This document shows positions 46,275-58,241 of a stretch of 64,000 nucleotides of DNA, one piece after another; position 1 is the stretch's first letter; each line of letters opens with the position of its first letter. Source of the stretch: Mesodorylaimus sp. YZB2_4 (lineage: Eukaryota > Nematoda > Enoplea > Dorylaimida > Dorylaimidae); NCBI GenBank assembly GCA_030248295.1, contig JASANH010001664.1:57606-121605 (forward strand). Reading direction: 5' to 3'. The position numbers were made by a program, and so were the translations under genes. Below the pieces are notes generated by a model. That model was not told the DNA's origin. It ran no database searches and worked only from the letters and a program-made list of their open reading frames with translations.

Positions 46275-47624
46275 CAGGGTTGCCAGATGTGAAGGTTTCC
46301 CGTCATTTTTGACGGGATTTTGGCCTAGCGGAGGTTTTTGTGGAGGGGACTGGCCTGTGAAGGTTTTGGTGAAGGTTTTTGCCATTTTGTGGAGGTATGA
46401 GGGGATTTTCCTAAACACCTTCTACACTGGGCGAAAAAAGCACCAAATCGATCCACTGCCCGTTATCGGTCCCAATTTTTTTCATGTGCACGGCTTTCTC
46501 CCTGAATTCAAGCTTTTTTCTATGCATACACAGCTTTACTATAAAAGGGACGAATCAATATATCCGAACTCTGATGGCGAGATTACTAGTAAGAATCAGA
46601 TGACTTAATTTTTTTAAAAAAACACGCTTTTGTGCCTGAATGACCTTGCGAATCTATTGCGAGGCTGCAACAAGCCAATTTTTCTGTATGACAAAAATAG
46701 CAGAGGGGAAAAAACGGATTCTATAAGAGGATCCAACGCATAAGACGAGCATGGCCCAAAAAAGTCGCTAAAAAATTCGGACCCTTGCAATTGTCTCCTC
46801 CAGATGCATTGATAATGCATACAGCATATGTGTATTGTAGCATCTGCACACCAAGGAGCATCACTGGTGAAATTATCATTTGAGGTTTGTTTTTCCTTTT
46901 TCAAGTATAAGCCCAAGTTTTTTGCGAAGAAATCTGAGTTTTCACTTCTGGCGGGATCTCACGAATGATAAGACCTAGGAGAACTTTAAAAAGAAAATTC
47001 GATAGCTCATCATCTCGGGATCATTGTGATATTTCTTGGATCATTCCAGGTCGGGGAGATATGAGCCATATCGCCAACGCAACAAGTTTTTATGTGTATC
47101 TCCATATGGATGGGGGGGGGGGGGGGTTGAAAATATATTCTTGACTTTTGCTTCACCATACACTAAGGGGGTACTACTTCTGTTAGTCTTAATTTTAAAA
47201 AAACGCGTCATGGACTCGTGTGTGACGCAGTATGTAGATTCTGTCTTGTTCTCAAGGTTCGGGTTAAAAGTTCCTGGTGCTCAGCCCCATAATTTTATTG
47301 CGCCAATGGGGAAAATATTTAATTCTGAGATAGATGCTACTGATGATGAGGTTGAAGAAACTGGAGGTACCAATCTTGTTTTTGACTTTGCTTGTAAGCC
47401 ATTAGATTTTATCGAAGAAATGTTCAGTGAAGCTAGCAAGGCGCCGATCAGTGAAAGCTTGATGCTCCCTTTGTCTGGCCTCGCTGTGATTCCAGCTCGT
47501 TGATACCGCAAGCGTTTTTTTTTGCGAGGGAATTATTGACGGCTTTTGGATAAGTGATGAAGGTTTTGAGAAGGTTTTTAGGGTCACGTGCAACGGGATT
47601 CACTTTGAGCGTCTGGCAACCCTG
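46275..47624. mobile_element. hAT-like DNA element, 1.35 kb, perfect 8-bp TSD
   Basis: Ends CAGGGTTGCCAGATG and CGTCTGGCAACCCTG form terminal inverted repeats of about 13-15 bp. The flanking 8 bp TTTGTAAA occur identically at 46267-46274 and 47625-47632, the duplication size of the hAT superfamily. Subterminal GAAGGTTTT words recur at both ends. No hAT dimerisation domain or transposase is visible, so it is non-autonomous. A G15 tract is at 47112-47126. Confidence 0.88.
47210..47503 (+). CDS. Small frame inside the hAT-like element
   Basis: An ATG at 47210 opens 97 residues (MDSCVTQYVDSVLFSRFGLK... ending LSGLAVIPAR) with an acidic centre DATDDEVEETGG. The frame is open upstream to 47036. 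It matches nothing I know and could be a captured host exon or chance. Confidence 0.3.
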   Translation: MDSCVTQYVDSVLFSRFGLKVPGAQPHNFIAPMGKIFNSEIDATDDEVEETGGTNLVFDFACKPLDFIEEMFSEASKAPISESLMLPLSGLAVIPAR

Positions 47625-47634
47625 TTTGTAAAAG

Positions 47635-49055
47635 CATCTTTGTCTTTTTTCCTGCATTTTTTATGAGGGCATGACTAACGCAAAACACAGGAAACGGAAA
47701 TGTAAAGAAAATGAGCACTATGCAAAAAATTGCCTCAAACCTGATCTTCTGATCATTACTGTCGCCCCTTTTGAACGAATGGACCATTACAAATTGACAG
47801 AAGTTGCTGTTATCCGAGTTGTTCTTATGCATGATGTACCTGTGTACAAAACATGGCTGATAAAATCGGTGCGGGGCAAACTGTTGCTGTTATCCGACTT
47901 GTTGTTAGGTGAGTTCGACTGTATCCTCTCCGCGTTTAGGAGAGCGCCTTTATTTCGTTTTTATCTTTTGCCAAACCTATCGGAGCAGCTTTCATTTTCC
48001 CAGTACCGCATGCACCTACTTATCAGTGCATTTCATGTTTTCCATATGTTTTATTTTAGAGTGGGAAACGTTCCTTCTGTAAAACGTGTTGAATACCACT
48101 AATTTTCTTGGCTTCAATACGAAAACGAGAAATTTCGCATACTTTTCTCTTTGTTCTTTCCTGAACCTTCCTTATTATTATGACGCTACGTGCACGAGTG
48201 TCAAGGCACACTTTAAATTTCAGTTGTTTATGTGCAATCAACACGAAGAGCTCACTTAAAACGCAATAAAAGAGTGAAAGGATGTCAGAAGCTAACACTT
48301 TTACACAAATAACTTGGGTCAACGAGCAGTTTTTTGATTCTCAGGATGCGGGCAGCATATGAAAGTGGCCGAATCATGCAATATGGACTAGGCACCTATG
48401 TTCATGCTTTTTGTCCTGATCCTTTTTCCCCACATCGCCAAACCTTACAGGGCACTTGAGGGTAGGGACTCACTATAGTACATATCGTACCCCACCGCGA
48501 GTCGAGCACTGGCCAATAAGTGCGGACTGACGATGAGAGTGGAAGGCCTTGCACACTCGGCTGCCTCTGCACTTCTCAATTTCAATCCTCTCTTCGCCAT
48601 TCACGCCTATCACGGATAATCCTAAGCACCTGATGTGCGGTAGGATCGAAATACGTTACTAGAACTTCCTCGAATACACGTCTGTTCGCTTGTCATTAAT
48701 TTCCAGGAGGCACGTTTCAGACAGGCCTATCCGACTTCCTCGTGAAGAATGACTTCGTCTTCCTTGTTTTTATAATGTAATAATTGATGCCAGTCAACAC
48801 GAATGTTTTTCTACATTTATCACCCGTGATTATTTCTCTGATTGCTACATTCATAGTTCTTGATGAATTTCTGTTTGTATTTCGTCTGTCTGTCCATCTG
48901 CCACAGTCACGAGAAATTATAATCTGTGCGCAGTCAGTGCGACGTGCTGGTCAATCGTGTCATACGCACCCGCACTTCTTATTCGTCAACCGTGTCCCCG
49001 TTCATGAGAATAAAAGGAGCTGTCTAGTCCTCGCGGGCGCTCACCTCCCTCAATC
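47635..49055. other. Intergenic, upstream of GPCR 1
   Basis: 47740-47930 repeats AGTTGCTGTTATCCGAGTTG-type words that also occur near 46040-46090, outside the hAT element, and ends in GTTCGACTGTA, like MITE debris. AATAAAAGG near 49009, ~50 bp before the GPCR ATG, is the only TATA-like sequence. Confidence 0.4.
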
Positions 49056-49061
49056 AGTCCA

Positions 49062-50003
49062 ATGAATCCTAGCGCTCCTCTGATCGTTGCCATATTCGAA
49101 TATATCTTTTGCCTGGTAGGCATATCAGCTCAATTTTTAGTCTGGATAACCATATTCAGATATAGAAAGACCACATTTTCCAACACGTTCTACAGCCTAG
49201 CTTTGGCTATTGCCATCCCGGACTGTATGCGTCTCGGCTCAGAACTATTTTGTGGTTTACCAGCCGTTTTCTATGGTTTAGAAAAAACACCAAAATTATT
49301 TCTAAATTCATGCGGGTATTTTGCAAATGTAGCATTTTGGGCAACTGAGCCTTTAATGTTGGTTATTGCCATAAATAGATGTATGGCAGTATGCAGTTAT
49401 AAAGTGTATGTGCATATTTTCAGCAGAAAAGTAGTGGCGATTCTGATTGGTTGTTGTTTTTTAGTGGCGTTTACCATGCCTTCTCTGATGTACGGTTGTA
49501 AGTGTTATTATGATTTTAGAAATGCTTGGTTATTCACATGTTTCCAAGGCGGGTGCAAGGATTTTGCATTGACTTTTAATTCAATCATAGCAAATACTAT
49601 TTGTGCGTCAATTGTGCTCAGTTATATTTGTACATTTTTCGGTTATAAGACAATGCGAAAACAACTGGCTGGCTCATTGCAACAACAAGGTGTGGATGAC
49701 CGACGACAAAGGGCAAAAGAGAACAAATTAGTGATCCAATTTAGTTTGGTCTCGTTGATTCTTGTAACAAATCAAATATTTTTCTGGATTTTTTCCAAAG
49801 CTATGAGAAATGCACCTGGCGAAATGGTACTGAATTTTTTGGGTAATCTTAACAGTTGTATCAATCCATTTTTATATTTGGCATTTGGATCGGAGATTAG
49901 AAGTCGACTACCTTGGAAAAAGAGAAATATTAATGTTGCTACGATCAGCAGAATGCCAGCACTTACTGCCACAAAAATCCAACCTTTGACGCGCGTAGAA
50001 TGA
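49062..50003 (+). CDS. Rhodopsin-fold GPCR 1, nematode chemoreceptor-like
   Basis: 313 residues, intronless coding region. Seven hydrophobic segments at about 8-30, 42-64, 86-108, 124-143, 170-195, 224-246 and 251-275. The DRY position after TM3 is INR (104-106) and the TM7 motif is NPFLY (268-272), the degenerate motifs seen in nematode srx/srsx-type serpentine receptors. The ligand is unknown. A short polar tail follows (SRLPWKKRN). CTCAATCAG just before the ATG could be a 3' splice site for a non-coding 5' exon. Paralogue of the gene at 56.2 kb (shared VGISAQ, TTFSNTFY, NLNSCI, GSEIRSRLPWKK). Confidence 0.88.
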   Translation: MNPSAPLIVAIFEYIFCLVGISAQFLVWITIFRYRKTTFSNTFYSLALAIAIPDCMRLGSELFCGLPAVFYGLEKTPKLFLNSCGYFANVAFWATEPLMLVIAINRCMAVCSYKVYVHIFSRKVVAILIGCCFLVAFTMPSLMYGCKCYYDFRNAWLFTCFQGGCKDFALTFNSIIANTICASIVLSYICTFFGYKTMRKQLAGSLQQQGVDDRRQRAKENKLVIQFSLVSLILVTNQIFFWIFSKAMRNAPGEMVLNFLGNLNSCINPFLYLAFGSEIRSRLPWKKRNINVATISRMPALTATKIQPLTRVE

Positions 50004-50034
50004 AAATATTTTGTGTGCGTCCCATAATTTTATG

Positions 50035-50040
50035 AATAAA
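50035..50040 (+). promoter_or_regulatory. Poly(A) signal of GPCR 1
   Basis: AATAAA 32 bp after the GPCR 1 stop codon. Confidence 0.6.
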
Positions 50041-50149
50041 CCTTGCAGAAATTTCAAAGTGTTGTGGACATGTACTGTGAAAAATAATTTTGAGTGCACT
50101 GTGTTTAATTTTTAGCATTTATTGGTTTTTTTCTGGTAATGAACCCTGC

Positions 50150-50465
50150 TTTGCCCAGCCGACCAGTACGCTGACCTTCAAAGCAAGGCTGTGCGAGGAT
50201 CACCATACACTGCAGCATCCCACTGTGCGTCTCCACCATGAGCACTTCGTATCCTGGACCAGACACTGTCTTTCTCAGACAATGGTGCGCGGATATGCAT
50301 CCTGTCCGTGCTTGACAGCCCATACTTTGGCTTCCGCCCTTCCACTCGAAACGGAACACCTCGACGATTGGCCCGCCTGAAGTGCAAGGTCAGCAAATGT
50401 CAATGATTTGCAAACCGACCTCCGTCACCAGGGATCGAACCTGGTCGAGCCCAGCCTCCTATCAC
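50150..50465 (-). mobile_element. Diverged tRNA-derived SINE
   Basis: Plus-strand GTGCGTCTCCACCATGAGCA matches the SINE family 1 body, and ACCAGGGATCGAACCTGGTC near 50427 is a B-box complement. The rest is strongly diverged. Confidence 0.55.
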
Positions 50466-50469
50466 CTTG

Positions 50470-52200
50470 CAACATCAACGCCAAACAACCTGCACCGTCA
50501 AGGCAGACTTTTTGGATAAAATAATTAGCTTTACTGCACCTAACAAACAGCCTTTCGAAATGTAATCAAAGAGATGGATTATTTGCGAGTGCAATGCGAG
50601 GGATCCACTCTGGCAAACAGAGACTAAAAGAGATTCTCGCGCATGGAAAAACCGTATTATTTATGCAATAAAATCAGGTATACCTGGGATTTAAAGATTT
50701 GGTATGAATGTATGTTCCAAATGGGCGAAAAGGGCGAAAAATTCTGGGCGACAAATAACGCGTGAGGAAAATGTATAGAACGAGAAAGATTCACAAAACG
50801 AGAAAGATTCACGATTATACTGCAGAGCCTATTAAAAATCACCACATATGCTAGCAATAACTCCGCCATTCCGATGCACCTTGGAGGCTTTGACAGCGAG
50901 ACAAGCAGATCGCCAGTCGAGCATTCTCATTGATGCAGCATATCTCGAAAATGTTGGATTAACCGCTGCGTCAATAGCCAAACTGGTTGAGTTGCTGTTG
51001 CTTGATGTATACCGTTGGAGTGTGCAGTAGATGAACACTGTTACATTGAAACCTGAGTTTTCGTCAGCTGATATAGAGCCCGTATCGGATCATGTACTTT
51101 CGGGTCGGATCGGGTCAAAAATTGGATTGGTCATTTTTTTAGAAGATCGGGTCAAAGGTGTCAAAAAACTGCAATTATGCATGTTCCCACTGTTTGCAGT
51201 CATAGAAACCTTTTCATTTCTGTTCCAAAATTCAGGATTTGCAGAACTAGCTTCATGAGTGCATGCATCCCCAAGTTTTCATTCTGCGTGATCCAAGAAC
51301 GAAAGATGTATCTATGACCACATTTTCTGAATCATTTCTGCATGAGGATCCGTTCCTGAGTACTGTGAGTCTCTGATAAATGAGTGGCACTACCATAGTC
51401 TAACGAGTCGCGGAACTCGTGAGGGAGACTATAATTTTTGAAAGGTCGTATTACTGTGGGAGTTTAATCTTATTTAATTCCTGAATATGAAGAAAAAGGC
51501 TCTTAGGTAAGCCTGACTGGAAAGACCCACCTTGCATTCTGTTCCTACACCAAATCTGCGCCAGCAATCCCTCCATTGGCTACCATTCATGTAAGCTGCT
51601 CATAACGAATTTGGGTCCACCCCCCCCCCCCCCCCCCCCCCCGAAATTTCGGGTCTCGTCAAGTTAGGTAGGACTAAACGGGACCTGATCCAGTGTCTAG
51701 CTGTATATGGTCTTTTTATAAATGTTTCTTCCAGGGTCGGGTAAGTGATTACAACTTACTTTCTGGTCATTTTTCAGTTTAGTATGCCAATTGATATCTG
51801 GTCATTTGGAAAGTACCCAGAAAAAAACACGTATTTCGCCTGCAGTACTGTCATTATTGGCAAGTTTGGTAATGTGGCAACAAAACCATGATGATGCGAA
51901 CATTGTGCTAGTGCGATGTTTTTCTGCAAAAATGATTAATGAAAGATGCCAAGTCTTTTGTCAAATGCTTGAAAGACGTGTGCATAGAATACAGCTCTCA
52001 CAGTCGGCCTCCTCAAATGTTGGCCTCTCGTCATGTAGGCATGTCAAGGCAAAACAAGACACCACAGCACGGCTCACCCGGGACTGAGTAACTAGGGAAG
52101 CATTGTAACGCCCTACAGCACAATAGTTTCCTCGAATAGCTTCTGTTGCGCAGTCAGTTGTGCATTTTTTGGAACAGTTTGCGGTTTTTGTCTAATGTCT
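50470..52200. other. Intergenic, no gene seen
   Basis: It contains a C23 tract at 51620-51642 and a short near-palindrome around 51390-51435 (ATAGTCT...AGACTAT). No gene is recognised. Confidence 0.4.
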
Positions 52201-52204
52201 GTGT

Positions 52205-52400
52205 TTATGTTTGTTCACATGTCATGTCATGTCATACTTTTTCCATAGCCAAGCACTATACTGCGCGACACAATAAGCGACAATCATTTTGTACCGAGGC
52301 GGGAGTCGAACCCTACCCTGTAGGTTCACGTCACCAAAGTCTGGTACGCGTATTCTGGGGGTAACTGCGCACCCACCCACTGCAGAGTATGCAGTTTTAC
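52205..52400 (-). mobile_element. tRNA-derived SINE, family 2
   Basis: On the minus strand the B box GGGTTCGACTCCCGCC is followed by GTATAGTGCTTGGC and TGACATGACATGACATG, matching the body of the 13.5-kb copy. Confidence 0.6.
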
Positions 52401-52499
52401 ACACGCTGTACCGTCCGTATTCACATTAATTAAGTCCAGAAACTGCACCAGAAAGGCTTAGCAGCGCATCATAACTTGCACAGAGCACACGTTAAAACG

Positions 52500-53645
52500 T
52501 TAAAACAAACAAGTTCATAAGTGCAAATCTACATTCGTTAGAAGTGCAAATTTTAAACAAAAGCTTATATATTTTTCAAAGGAGCTGAGCACAACATCGT
52601 ATGGAATCGTGTTCCTCGTCCGGATCTTTGAGTGTTCAAAACTCTGCTCACACGATCCTGTACGTGGCCGTTCTAATTCCAAGTAAGGCGGTTCGTGGAG
52701 ACGAACGCCGGAACAACGATCTTTCATGTCGGTATGATTAAAAATTGTGTTGGGATAATACGCTCAGACATTATAGAATCGAAAAAATTGCAGTAGCTTT
52801 TGATGTCTACGATAATCTGATAGCAATGGTAGTTTCAAGTAGTAAAGCTTCTTCGTATTCAATATTCAACTTATTAAATATGGACCGAGCAGCAAATTTT
52901 TGAGCGCTTTCCATGCCATAATCGGTTGTTTTGAGATCGGATTCAAAGAAACGCATCCACTGTCCAACTGGGGCACATTGAAGATAGACCACTATGAGGA
53001 CGTTGGATGCTAGTTTCCTGAGGTTTCGTCTGAAAGCACCAGCCATTTAAAGAGCTTCGCTAGTAATTTGATGACAGTGTCTATTAAATTGCAAATCGCG
53101 GTCAAGTTGAACACCTGAATATTTGACGACATCGGTTGCCTGAATTTGATCGCCCATAACTGTGGGACCTGGTTCAAATTGCAGACTACGGCCAAAAAGA
53201 AAAATACTAGCCTGAGTCTTTGCCATGTTAATCTGAAGCCCAAGAGCAGTTATACTCGCCACAACAAAATCGAGAAATGTTGAACTATCAACCCGATCTT
53301 ACTAGTAGACTGGCAAGGGACTAGCAGTGATAAATCATCGGCATACGCTAGACATAGCAGTTCGAGCTGCTCCAGAACAAGGAAACTGATCCAAAAACTT
53401 TTCTAGAAAAGTTCTAGAATTGATTAATGCCACAAACAATAACGGAGCAAGGACTGATCCTTGCGGGAGGATAGAAATAATGGGCGATCTTTGTGTTGAG
53501 CTTGTACCAACTGAGACGAACTGCGATCACCCGCCAAGGCATGATGAAAGCCAACGCAATAGTTTTGGGCATAACTTGTGATTAGTTTCCAATACTTCTA
53601 GTAATTTAACTAACTTCATTAAAGACTTTCTTGATGTCGAAAAAA
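52500..53645 (-). mobile_element. Decayed LINE copy (RT pseudogene)
   Basis: Minus-strand pieces in successive frames reconstruct the RT order: a KAFNEV-like start near 53635, a LINE-typical active-site region near 53330-53400, GLQINMAKTQASIFLFGRSL, VVKYSGVQLDRDLQFN, AGAFRRNLRKLASNVL, and the tail RPRTGSCEQSFEHSKIRTRN. Several frameshifts and stops separate them. It is older than the 1.9-kb copy. Confidence 0.75.
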
Positions 53646-53649
53646 ACGC

Positions 53650-56225
53650 CTACAGCTGATCGATATGATCCATTCAGCCAAGTGTTAATTGATTGGGTCA
53701 AGCGAACTAACGCACCAGTCGTCGAGAATCTTTTTCGAAAACCATGCTATTGTGGGATAATTACAGTTTCAGCGAGGCAGGGACATTGCAAACAGGATTT
53801 GGGCGATTTTCCCGCATTCTGTACCCAGTTCAGTATGGTTCTCCTCATCCTTAAAATTGTAACAGCTGCTTGGCGCTCTTTTTCCACCCCTGCGTGTATA
53901 TCTATTTCTTCAAGCTCTTGAGTGCGCTTCGTGCGTTTTGTCGAAAGTGAAATATCGAGTGTCAAGACTTCTCTGTTTTTGACATCCTGCTTAAGATAAG
54001 AACTTACTTAACAATGTTTACTTGCGCTGGCATAAATTTCACTTTTCGTTCACTCGTTTCACTTGGGCGGGCGTTTTGTTTGCACGTGCTCCTCATCATC
54101 TTTCCACTGATTGAAGTCAGCATGGCATATTTACATTGTATCGATCGCCTTGCTCTCTTACGTTACGTTTGTAAGTGGCACTATCATCGCCTACTGTTGC
54201 CACTTGGCTTAACCACGCAAAGCACTGGCAGCTTCACGTACAATGGGCAGTCTGTCACGCATGCAGCTTGATGCGAATGGCGACTTTTTTCTGCTCTCCA
54301 TGTGCACTTGGAATAAAATGATACGCCTCGGTGCATATATTGAATTCCTGCTGCTTGATTCAGAAAATACTCTTCAAGGTAGTGCAGTGTGTTTCCAAGT
54401 ATGCTACTGAGCGATGTTGCTGAAGTTATTGAATAGGTCACGAAAAGTGGCCACAAACAACGCTAACGATGGATTTGGTCTGAATTGCTCACATTCAGCT
54501 AACGAGGCACCATCGAGGTAACTCTTGATTTCAGCCTTTTGTAAGGTACATTCTTTTGAGAATTAGCTTTCCCAGAAAATCTATTTTGTCAGGTCTTTTT
54601 TTAATATGATGCCCTAGCCATAGCCCTCGAAACTTTAATTTGACTCGCAACAGTGCATTCTGTCCAGAAGTTTCGATGAACTGTCAGGACTTCGCGTCTG
54701 CTACTCTGGGCTCGTTTTACAGGCGGAGAAAAGTGAAACGATTCGAACAAATTTCAAATTATCTTCCTCATTTTTCCAAGTCACGCGACCCATGGATGAA
54801 GTCATGTAGGTATGTAAAGGATTTATCTGTGGACTGGTTTATTTTTGATTGAGAGTGTCGTTTTGTCTGTGCCAGGGCCATCAAATTTCCAATTTACTCC
54901 CACTGCCAATGCCATAGTCTAATGGATCATACCATAGGATTTTCTTGACAAAATATGAGCGCAGGATCAGCTTGGTACCCGGAAAAGAAGTATTTTGCGA
55001 TGCACTGTTAGGTCTCTCCAGTCTTCAGCTTTCCTGTACGAGTAACGTGGTTGATTTCGGAGGGATCGCCCCCCCCCCCCCCCCAGAATAAGCCCAGGCC
55101 GCAGGCTCACAAGCCGACCTATGGTTCCATGTATTTGATTTTTGCATGGCCATAATGTGATACCCTCCTCGGTTATGGGTCGGAATACCTACGCGCGTGC
55201 TGGTTCGGATCAACCCTGCGTGGTCCCTACCGAAAAGGACGCTAATATACAGTAGATAGCACTTTATTAGGCCGACGGGCGGACACCTCTACGCATGTAC
55301 AACCAACCAAGTCAAGAGCACTAATAGGGAGGGCAGCTGGGGTAATACTGTACCTAACCGCACGGTCGACGAGATATACATATGGTGACTGACTAGCAGT
55401 CCAGAGGGGTCGACCAAGCGGCCACTCGGGTGACCTGGCAGAACCAGTCAGGATTGAATCAGGCTCGCTCTGCTCTCACTTTTGGACTGAGCAGGGAGTA
55501 TACAGTACACGCGTGCAAGAGACACGTGCCTGGGCGGTCTGATAAGTGGACTGATAAGTCTTTTGGTCCAGTAAAGTATAGCATAGCATAGCATAGCGGT
55601 CTAAATTGGATGGGGAAAGAACCTTCATCGTTAGATGCGGGCTGCAGTAAGCTCGTGAGTTTCACGTCTGTAGTTTCGAAAATCAGCAAAACGGATTCAA
55701 GGACTCGACCTTTGCCCTTATTAGGCTGTACCAGTTTGTTCTTAAGCTATAACACCTGCTGGTACAAGGAAGCTGTGAATGCCAAGTGAAACGTAAGCTC
55801 TCAGTGTCTGTCTAAGAATTTTTCTGTACTCTTAGCCTGCTCGTGAATACAGTAGAACGGGAAGTCTGTTTTCAGTTTTCTAAAACATCTGTTCAAGAAT
55901 CCCAGCATCGATGAGATCTTGATTCTATTGTCACTAATCCTATAATTCCATTGAATGTAGTCAATATTTTTCTACAAAGCGTACAAGGACAACGGTTGTC
56001 ACGGCATTGCGTGATTATACTTTACAGCTGCTAAAATTCTCATCTCCATCCTGTTTCTTTGCCAGCTTAATCATCGAACTTGAATTCGCTAGCGAATAAA
56101 AGACTCGAAAATTTCCATTTGTCATGAGTTTATCTAAGTAAACATATATGCTCCAAGACCCGGCTCTAGATTATTCTTTTCGTTACGACCACTCGAGTCA
56201 ACTGTCTTTCTTTTCTAGACATCTG
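53650..56225. other. Intergenic, upstream of GPCR 2
   Basis: No gene was recognised. It contains a C16 tract (55069-55084), a short CATAG/ATAGC repeat near 55577-55597, and GAATAAAAGAC near 56094 as a TATA-like element. TTTTCTAG at 56211-56218, just before the GPCR 2 ATG, looks like a 3' splice site. Confidence 0.4.
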
Positions 56226-56230
56226 CTCAA

Positions 56231-57193
56231 ATGCAGAATATGGATCCTCGAGTGACCACAGCCATCGCCATTCTGGAATTTTTCTTCTGTTTAATCGGCA
56301 TATCAGCTCAAATCCTTGTTTGCAGCGTAATCATAAAACATAGGAGAACAACCTTTTCAAACACTTTCTACACTTTGGTTGTGGCATTGGCTATCCCAGA
56401 CACGCTGCATTTATGCAGCGAAGTATTTTGCGCATTGCCCGGAGTTTGGTACGGGTTGGAGGATATGCCCAAGTGGTACATGTACACCTGGGGCTACTTT
56501 GCTGATACCTCGTTCTGGGCATTGGCTCCTCTAATGTTGGTGATAGCTGTGAACAGGTACATCGCTGTGTGTTACTTCGAGGCATATAAACGCCATTTTA
56601 CTCAAAGAAATGTGAAAATTTTGATCGCTGCATGTTTTATATTCTGTCCTATCGTCCCTTCAATTATGTATGGTTGTAACTGTTATTTTGATTTCACTGG
56701 ATTCACTTGGTTGTTCGATTGTAAGCCGAGTATTTGCACTGATTTCGCACTCAATTTGAATGCCGTGATTGCCAATTCAATATGTGGTGGTGTCATAGTA
56801 ATTTATGTCCTGATATGTATTCAATACAAACGAATACAAAATCGTGTTGGAACGTCGTTGCACCAGTCGGACGATGATAAACGACGACGTGCAAAAGAGA
56901 CCAAATTGATGTTTCAATTTGCAGCAATATGTTCAGTTTTAATCGCATATCAAACATTTTTTTGGATCTTTTTGAAAGCATGGACCAACGAAGCTGCGCA
57001 GATGGTTTTAAATTTCTTTGTCAATCTCAACAGTTGCATCAGTCCGTTTTTATATTTGACGTTTGGATCAGAAATCAGAAGTCGCTTGCCATGGAAGAAA
57101 ACGAATACGAATCAGCCAGCTGGGACGGTATCCAAATCACAGCCGTTTACTGTGGCCAAGGTTCAACCTGTTGCAGCTGTTGGCGAGTACTGA
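56231..57193 (+). CDS. Rhodopsin-fold GPCR 2, nematode chemoreceptor-like
   Basis: 320 residues, intronless coding region, paralogue of GPCR 1 6.2 kb upstream. Seven hydrophobic segments at about 12-34, 45-67, 90-111, 128-147, 173-198, 227-249 and 255-279. After TM3 the motif is VNRY (107-110). In TM7 the NPxxY position reads SPFLY, so the usual Asn is lost. Between TM5 and TM6 both paralogues share DDxRRxRAKE. The initiator could be Met1 or Met4. TTTTCTAG|ACATCTGCTCAA precedes the ATG and fits a spliced 5' leader. The ligand is unknown. Confidence 0.88.
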   Translation: MQNMDPRVTTAIAILEFFFCLIGISAQILVCSVIIKHRRTTFSNTFYTLVVALAIPDTLHLCSEVFCALPGVWYGLEDMPKWYMYTWGYFADTSFWALAPLMLVIAVNRYIAVCYFEAYKRHFTQRNVKILIAACFIFCPIVPSIMYGCNCYFDFTGFTWLFDCKPSICTDFALNLNAVIANSICGGVIVIYVLICIQYKRIQNRVGTSLHQSDDDKRRRAKETKLMFQFAAICSVLIAYQTFFWIFLKAWTNEAAQMVLNFFVNLNSCISPFLYLTFGSEIRSRLPWKKTNTNQPAGTVSKSQPFTVAKVQPVAAVGEY

Positions 57194-57199
57194 AACGGG

Positions 57200-58240
57200 C
57201 TCATTCAAATGAGAATTTTTGACATCATTCATGTCTGATTATGACCCGAATACATTGCGGTTATGTTATATACATAAATATATTTTGCGCACAAAATAAT
57301 ATTTTGCCAAAGTCATTGTGATTGTTCAAGGTAGCTCTGAGAGGGGTGGGGTCAGTGTCACGTGGACGGCCACCAGTCATTTATCACCTACTCTACTGGA
57401 TGAATGGCTTATGTCAAAATCGGCATACGAGCATATTCGTGGCGATGACGGCTTGACAGAGTTTTTCCATCAAAGTCCCTTGACGATAGGACAGACAGAT
57501 GCCTCAAAAGCGCACACAGCCAAGATATATTGTATCTCTTACAAAGAGCAGTAAAATCGATAGCCTTACAGTGTACTGTGCTGTATACACTACCTATTGT
57601 ACGGCCCCAAGACAAACACAAGTCAGTAGATGTTATGCAGGAGCATGCAGTGAAGGGCGCTCGCAATGCTGCTACCCTTTCACATTTTGAGGCACCCTTC
57701 GAATTCTCTAGGCTCGACTAGGGGAAATCGATCGTTGAAAAATTGTTTCACGCAAAAAATTATCATGGGCGCGTCATTACTAACTCACCAGTCAGTATGC
57801 AAAGCATTAGCTGGCTGTACGTAAGTCATATATTCGCTTTCTCAAAATGCTTGAGAATTGATGTGCGGCTTGGCTTTTTTCTAGTGTCAGTTTTACGCTG
57901 TAGGAGCCTCAAGGATCTATCAATAAAACAAAGGCAATAAAAGCGCGAACACTGCACGAATAATAGCACCACCCCTAACTGTAGCTTCCAACTGTAGCTT
58001 CCACGAGTCCTGCCATTTCTTAGTTTCTGCTTTAATGAGCTAACCTTGAACTTTCGTGGTCGTCGCAGACATTTTTCTCGACTGAGAAGGCCCCTGTGCA
58101 AAATGGGTTCCGAGTCCGTTCAGCTCTGTAGCGTACAGTGCGTGTTCGAGAGCTGATGCTCAGCCAAAATTACTTGATCTATCGGCTATACACTTAGACA
58201 ACAAAATCACGTGTGGGTAGGTGGCGAATTCGACCAGGTA
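57200..58240. other. 3' flank of GPCR 2, no gene seen
   Basis: Frames on both strands at 57.3-58.1 kb lack motifs. No canonical AATAAA close to the stop was found, only ATAAAT near 57276. Confidence 0.35.
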
Positions 58241-58241
58241 T

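Noticed and set aside
54600..54860. Further copy of the GATTCAG-family repeat
   Set aside because: Only short word-level similarity to 3.8-3.9 kb; does not hold as an alignment by eye.
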